From assembly GCA_945482615.1 (NCBI GenBank), contig CALYRG010000011.1, positions 1 to 35,222 on the forward strand: a stretch of DNA of 35,222 bases, given 5' to 3'. Shown piece by piece: positions 32,177 to 35,222 of this stretch; the stretch's first letter is position 1; each line of letters begins with the position of its first letter. A program made the translations under genes and the position numbers. This DNA comes from an uncultured Clostridia bacterium. GTDB lineage: Bacteria > Bacillota > Clostridia > Oscillospirales > Oscillospiraceae. The notes under the pieces are model-generated. The model had not been told where the DNA came from and ran no database searches. It saw only the letters and a list, made by a program, of their open reading frames with translations.

Positions 32177-32862
32177 CAGTCTGCCACCTCCTCGTCTTCG
32201 CCCAGGCCGTCATCCACCACAAGTCCCTCGTCAATGCAGATGTTCCGCTTGCCGAAGGTATGTACCAGGTGCAGATCGTGGGTCACCACCAGCATGGTGG
32301 TTCCCAGATTGTTGATCTCCTGCAGCAGGGACATGATTTCCATCGAACGCTCCGGGTCCAGGTTACCGGTGGGCTCGTCGGCGATGATGGTGGAGGGGTT
32401 ATTCACCAGCGCCCGGGCAATGGCCAGACGCTGCTGCTCACCACCGGACATCTCGGTGGGATGACGGTTCATTTTGTTGCTCAGGCCTACCAGCTCCAGC
32501 ACGTAGGGTACGCGCTCCCGGATCTCCTTCTCCCGGGCGCCCACCACACGCATGGCAAATGCCACGTTCTCGTAGACGGTCATTTTCTCAATGAGGCGGT
32601 AGTCCTGGAACACCACGCCGACGGTGCGGCGAAGATAGGGAATCTCCCGGCGGCGAATCCGCTCCAGGGAGTAGCCGTTGACATGAATGGTGCCGGAGGT
32701 GGGCTTGAGCTCCCCGGTAATCAGCTTGATGATGGTGGATTTACCGGAACCGGAGGGGCCGGTCAGAAAGCAAAATTCTCCGTCTTCGATCTGCATGGAC
32801 ACGCCAGCCAGGGCGTTATTTCCCTGCTGGTAGGATTTCACCACGTTGTTAAATTGGATCAT
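32176..32862 (-). CDS. ftsE: Cell division ATP-binding protein FtsE
   Basis: A 228-residue ABC ATPase, partner of FtsX. Walker A is GPSGSGKST (about 36-44), Q-loop VFQDYRLI, signature MSGGEQQRLAIARAL, Walker B TIIADEPTGNLD, switch His in VVTHDLHL. FtsE-like are VVKSYQQGNNALAGVS and the IRRREIPYLRR stretch. The C-terminus is acidic (DDGLGEDEEVAD). The ATG at 32862 has AGGAGAG about 8 bases upstream; the longer frame runs back through the promoter and is rejected. Near-consensus promoter at 32920-32948. Confidence 0.95.
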   Translation of the reverse strand: MIQFNNVVKSYQQGNNALAGVSMQIEDGEFCFLTGPSGSGKSTIIKLITGELKPTSGTIHVNGYSLERIRRREIPYLRRTVGVVFQDYRLIEKMTVYENVAFAMRVVGAREKEIRERVPYVLELVGLSNKMNRHPTEMSGGEQQRLAIARALVNNPSTIIADEPTGNLDPERSMEIMSLLQEINNLGTTMLVVTHDLHLVHTFGKRNICIDEGLVVDDGLGEDEEVAD

Positions 32863-32919
32863 ACGCAAATCTCTCCTGTTATTCAGGCAGCTGTCCCCAG
32901 CTGCCCACAGTGTAACCGA

Positions 32920-32948
32920 ATTGTAACACATTGACGAATTAATGTCAA
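32920..32948 (-). promoter_or_regulatory. Strong sigma-A promoter of the ftsEX operon
   Basis: Minus strand TTGACA (32948-32943), 17-base spacer, TACAAT (32925-32920). Confidence 0.87.
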
Positions 32949-33033
32949 TCCAAAAGTGATGGATATCGGCCTGTTTCATAGAATTTACAAAAATTCCACA
33001 TGTTTCCCCACGGCTGTTCTGCGGATTTTGCGG

Positions 33034-33073
33034 CAAAAATACCCCCTTCTGCGCGACTGCGAGAAGGGGGTAT
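33034..33073 (-). terminator. Intrinsic terminator after the ABC permease gene
   Basis: ATACCCCCTTCT and AGAAGGGGGTAT (33073-33062, 33050-33039 on the minus strand) pair perfectly over 12 bp, followed by TTTTTGCC. It separates the GntR-ABC operon from ftsEX. Confidence 0.92.
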
Positions 33074-33091
33074 GGATGGATTCCGGCGTGA

Positions 33092-33904
33092 TCAGGACAG
33101 ATTCAGCTTTCTGTCTGTCAGATACCACATCAGGAAGTACCCGGCAGCGGCAAGCACCAGGTGCATAACCGTGGGCCACAGCATCGCCCTATAGAAAGCA
33201 GACTCTCCGCTTTCCACCACGGCGGACAGCATGGTTCCGGTCTGGACGATTCCCACTGCCATCTGGATGCCGTAGAAAAAGCCTACCGCCGCAAGGATCT
33301 TGTGCTTTTTCGCGGCCAGCGCACCCAGGGTGATGGCCAGCATCAGGCAGATGATCTCCCACAGGATCCCGGCGATTCCGGCAGCGGCCATGGTGCCCAG
33401 GATTTTCATCACCTGCAAAGTGAATATCTTTGCCAGGCCCTCCCGGATCTGCAGAAGCGCCTGACGCAGCTCCTCCCACGCAATTTGCTCCGCGGAAATG
33501 CCGATGAGCAGCAGAACCATTCCGCTGGCCAGAACCACCGCCGTCAGGAGCAGCAGGTTCAGCAGGGTATTGACAAGGCTGGACAAAAGGATCTGGTGTG
33601 TATTCACCGGCAGCGTAAAGGTCAGATACCCTTCATCGGTAAACCGGCCCCTGTAGAACCGCACCAGCAGCACCGCAAAGCCGCCTATCGCGCACACGGC
33701 AATGGCCAGAAACGCACCCATCAGCAGGAAAACGCTGACGATCTCCAGGACCGTACCGTCAAATTCCTCCGCCTGCTCGGACAGCTTCACCAGATACCGC
33801 ATGGCGCCGCCGCCCATGAGCGACGCCGCCACAGCGCCCAGGCACAGAATGCCGATATAATGCCAGGTCGCTTTCCACTCATACTTTAACAGTTTGGCAA
33901 ACAT
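33092..33904 (-). CDS. ABC transporter permease (ABC-2-like)
   Basis: A 270-residue membrane protein with about six hydrophobic segments, beginning MFAKLLKYEWKATWHYIGIL, a form typical of ABC-2-type permeases in clostridial gntR-ABC operons. FRGRFTDEGYLTFTLPVNTHQILLSS-like text (residues about 83-110) is also common to these proteins. It overlaps the ATPase gene by 19 bases, so the two are coupled. Systems of this kind often answer to envelope stress or antimicrobial peptides; the substrate here is not known. Confidence 0.82.
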   Translation of the reverse strand: MFAKLLKYEWKATWHYIGILCLGAVAASLMGGGAMRYLVKLSEQAEEFDGTVLEIVSVFLLMGAFLAIAVCAIGGFAVLLVRFYRGRFTDEGYLTFTLPVNTHQILLSSLVNTLLNLLLLTAVVLASGMVLLLIGISAEQIAWEELRQALLQIREGLAKIFTLQVMKILGTMAAAGIAGILWEIICLMLAITLGALAAKKHKILAAVGFFYGIQMAVGIVQTGTMLSAVVESGESAFYRAMLWPTVMHLVLAAAGYFLMWYLTDRKLNLS

Positions 33905-34593
33905 CTGAATACCTCCCGGAACAGTTCATCCAGGGACTTGCCTTCCGCTTCCCTGGTGGCGTCAACGTTGCCGGCCCGAAGGAGCTTCCCCCCGGCCAGG
34001 AACACAAATTCATCCAGCACCCGCTCCACATCGGAAATAAGATGGGTGGAGATCAGCACCGTGGCGCTGGGATCGTAGTTGGTCAGAATGGTGTTCAGGA
34101 TATAGTCCCGGGCCGCCGGGTCCACGCCCCCGATGGGCTCGTCCAGCAGGTACAGCCTAGCCCGCCGGGACATGACCAGAACCAGCTGTACCTTCTCCTG
34201 GGTACCCTTGGACAGATTCCGGAAGCTGTCATCCAGGCCGATGCCCAGGGCGGCAAGCATCTGTTCCGCCCTGGCCCGGTCAAAGTCCGGGTAGAAGTCC
34301 TGGAACAGCTCCAGCTGCTGCCGGACTCTGATCTGACGGCCGAAGTACGTCCGGTCAGGCAGGTACGACACCAGGGCCTTGCTCCCGGGGCCGATCTTCC
34401 GGCCGCACACTGTGATGCTCCCCTCCGTGGGAGTCAGCAGGCCCGCCGCCAGCTTGATAAACGTGGTTTTTCCGCTTCCGTTGGGCCCCAGAAGACCCAC
34501 AATCTTTCCCTCCGGGAGGGTCAGATTCAAATGCTCCAGCGCAAGCTTCGTATGGTAGCGCATGGAAAGATTTTCCGCTTTCAATACATCCAC
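33886..34593 (-). CDS. ABC transporter ATP-binding protein (YtrB-like)
   Basis: A 235-residue ATPase. Walker A is GPNGSGKTT, the Q-loop region is SYLPDRTYF (Asp in the usual Gln place), the signature is LSKGTQEKVQLVLVMSR, Walker B is LYLLDEPIGGVDP and the switch His is in LISTHLISDVE. The LSKG signature and absent Q-loop Gln are typical of the ATPases in GntR/YtrA-type operons. The ATG at 34593 directly abuts the gntR stop, so translation is coupled. It works with the permease that follows. Confidence 0.92.
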   Translation of the reverse strand: MDVLKAENLSMRYHTKLALEHLNLTLPEGKIVGLLGPNGSGKTTFIKLAAGLLTPTEGSITVCGRKIGPGSKALVSYLPDRTYFGRQIRVRQQLELFQDFYPDFDRARAEQMLAALGIGLDDSFRNLSKGTQEKVQLVLVMSRRARLYLLDEPIGGVDPAARDYILNTILTNYDPSATVLISTHLISDVERVLDEFVFLAGGKLLRAGNVDATREAEGKSLDELFREVFRCLPNC

Positions 34594-34962
34594 TTAGATT
34601 TCCTCCTCACTCAGATTCAGCAGAAGCTGCGCTGCCTCCGCCGGTTTGATGCCGAAGACCAGGAATTTTTCCGCGCATTCCCTGGCCAGGGCCTGCAGTG
34701 CCTCCTTCCGGCACTTTTCCAGAATGCTCTGATCCTGGGTCACTGTCCGTCCCATGGTGCCGCCTCCCACGAGCAGTCCCTCCCGCTCCAGCTCCGTCAG
34801 CGCACGCTGAACGGTATTGGGATTGACCTGGGCCCTGGCCGCAAGCTCCCGCACCGAGGGTACCTTCTCCCCCGGGGGAAGCTCCCCCTGAAGCACCGCC
34901 CCCCGAAGGGTGTCCATGATCTGCTGATACACAGGCCGGTCACCGGTAAATTTCCAGTTCAT
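34594..34962 (-). CDS. GntR family regulator, YtrA subfamily
   Basis: A 122-residue repressor. An N-terminal winged helix-turn-helix (about 8-72: PVYQQIMDTLRGAVLQGEL, PSVRELAARAQVNPNTVQRA, LEREGLLVGG) is followed by only about 45 residues of helix, the short effector part that defines YtrA-type GntR proteins. The ATG at 34962 follows AAAGGGGG; longer in-frame starts would run into the operator. It leads the operon with the ABC ATPase and permease and most likely represses it through the inverted repeat at 34985-35004. The inducer is not known; YtrA relatives answer to cell-wall stress. Confidence 0.93.
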   Translation of the reverse strand: MNWKFTGDRPVYQQIMDTLRGAVLQGELPPGEKVPSVRELAARAQVNPNTVQRALTELEREGLLVGGGTMGRTVTQDQSILEKCRKEALQALARECAEKFLVFGIKPAEAAQLLLNLSEEEI

Positions 34963-34984
34963 TGTATCCCCCTTTCTGTATTGC

Positions 34985-35004
34985 TGTATTAGTGTACTCA
35001 TACA
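34985..35004. promoter_or_regulatory. Operator of the GntR regulator
   Basis: TGTATTAGT-GT-ACTCATACA: 9-base arms with one mismatch around a 2-base centre. It overlaps the last bases of the -10 box (35002-35007) and the start of transcription, a place where binding would block RNA polymerase. A further half-site (CATACAG) lies in the spacer near 35015-35021. Confidence 0.75.
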
Positions 35005-35030
35005 ATAGCACATTCATACAGTTTTGTCAA
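35002..35030 (-). promoter_or_regulatory. Promoter of the gntR-ABC operon
   Basis: Minus strand TTGACA (35030-35025), 17-base spacer, TATTGT (35007-35002). Confidence 0.78.
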
Positions 35031-35077
35031 TAGGGAAATGTAGCTTTCCCAAAATTGGTCTGCGGGTGGGTCGGGGC

Positions 35078-35148
35078 CGTAGGGAACGGATTTATCCGTT
35101 CCGCGGTATCGGGGTGCGGAAACGGAATGCATGAATGCATTCCCTACG
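35078..35148. repeat. Small palindromic element with two inner hairpins (MITE/REP-like)
   Basis: The 71-base unit is bounded by perfect 9-base inverted ends, CGTAGGGAA (35078-35086) and TTCCCTACG (35140-35148). Inside lie two perfect hairpins, GGAACGGAT-tt-ATCCGTTCC (35083-35102) and GGAATGCAT-ga-ATGCATTCC (35124-35143). No coding capacity. The plan resembles short repeats starting GTAGGG that are scattered between genes in gut Clostridia. Confidence 0.75.
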
Positions 35149-35170
35149 AGAGGGTTTTAACAGTTCTTTT

Positions 35171-35222
35171 TCATACTGATATTCAATAGAAAACTTTAAT
35201 TTGGTACAAATTGAAGTTTTCT
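35171..35222. repeat. Dispersed AT-rich hairpin repeat, copy 2 (reaches the window end)
   Basis: TCATACTGATATTCAAT (35171-35187) is identical to 6241-6257. It is followed by AAAACTTTAATTTG, loop GTA, CAAATTGAAGTTTT, a 14-bp stem with one G-T pair. The element may continue past the window edge. Confidence 0.72.

Noticed and set aside
1..35222. CRISPR arrays, tRNA or rRNA genes, prophage or transposase genes
   Set aside because: No regularly spaced repeats, RNA-gene signatures or recombinase proteins were seen on either strand.

Overview
The window looks like chromosomal DNA of a GC-rich, Gram-positive anaerobe of the class Clostridia, most likely a gut Oscillospirales/Oscillospiraceae-type bacterium. 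The reasons are strong AGGAGG-type ribosome binding sites, sigma-A promoters (TTGACA/TATAAT), a T-box leader on thrS, conserved yabE-ksgA neighbours, Wood-Ljungdahl methyl-branch proteins and an ECF transporter. This is inferred from gene content; no rRNA or tRNA gene is present. No CRISPR array, prophage or transposase gene was seen.

Region by region: (1) 29-1167 holds an AT-rich GNAT gene, a short orphan reading frame and a PH-like membrane protein. (2) 1171-6166, minus strand, is a tight run ksgA - metF - acsD - acsC/acsE, in which the large corrinoid iron-sulfur protein subunit is fused to the methyl-THF methyltransferase. (3) 6346-7413 is a yabE-like cell-wall gene. (4) 7816-10052 is thrS behind a threonine T-box leader. 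(5) 10163-12707 holds a lipoprotein, a DUF218 membrane protein and an M42 aminopeptidase. (6) 12772-16095, minus strand, holds a small membrane protein, a DUF1576 protein with a structured leader, and a cation/proton antiporter. (7) 16382-21091 encodes an HPt protein and a 1413-residue hybrid protein combining c-di-GMP phosphodiesterase, PAS, histidine kinase and receiver domains. (8) 21173-23837, minus strand, holds murA and an RsmF-type rRNA methyltransferase. (9) 23900-27098, minus strand, is an ECF transporter operon (T, double ATPase, S) behind a leader that looks like a cobalamin riboswitch. (10) 27424-32862, minus strand, is a division/cell-wall block ftsE - ftsX - two EnvC-like M23 proteins - CtpA-type protease. 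(11) 33092-34962, minus strand, is a gntR(ytrA-type) - ABC ATPase - ABC permease operon with an operator over its own promoter. Two short palindromic repeats close the window.

How the genes fit together: MetF makes methyl-THF, the methyltransferase half of the fused protein would move the methyl to the corrinoid held by AcsC/AcsD, and the ECF operon probably imports the corrinoid. No CODH/ACS catalytic gene (acsA/acsB) lies in the window and the block is closed on both sides, so the final methyl acceptor is an open question. The second notable system is the HPt plus giant hybrid kinase/EAL pair, which could couple phosphorelay signalling to c-di-GMP breakdown.
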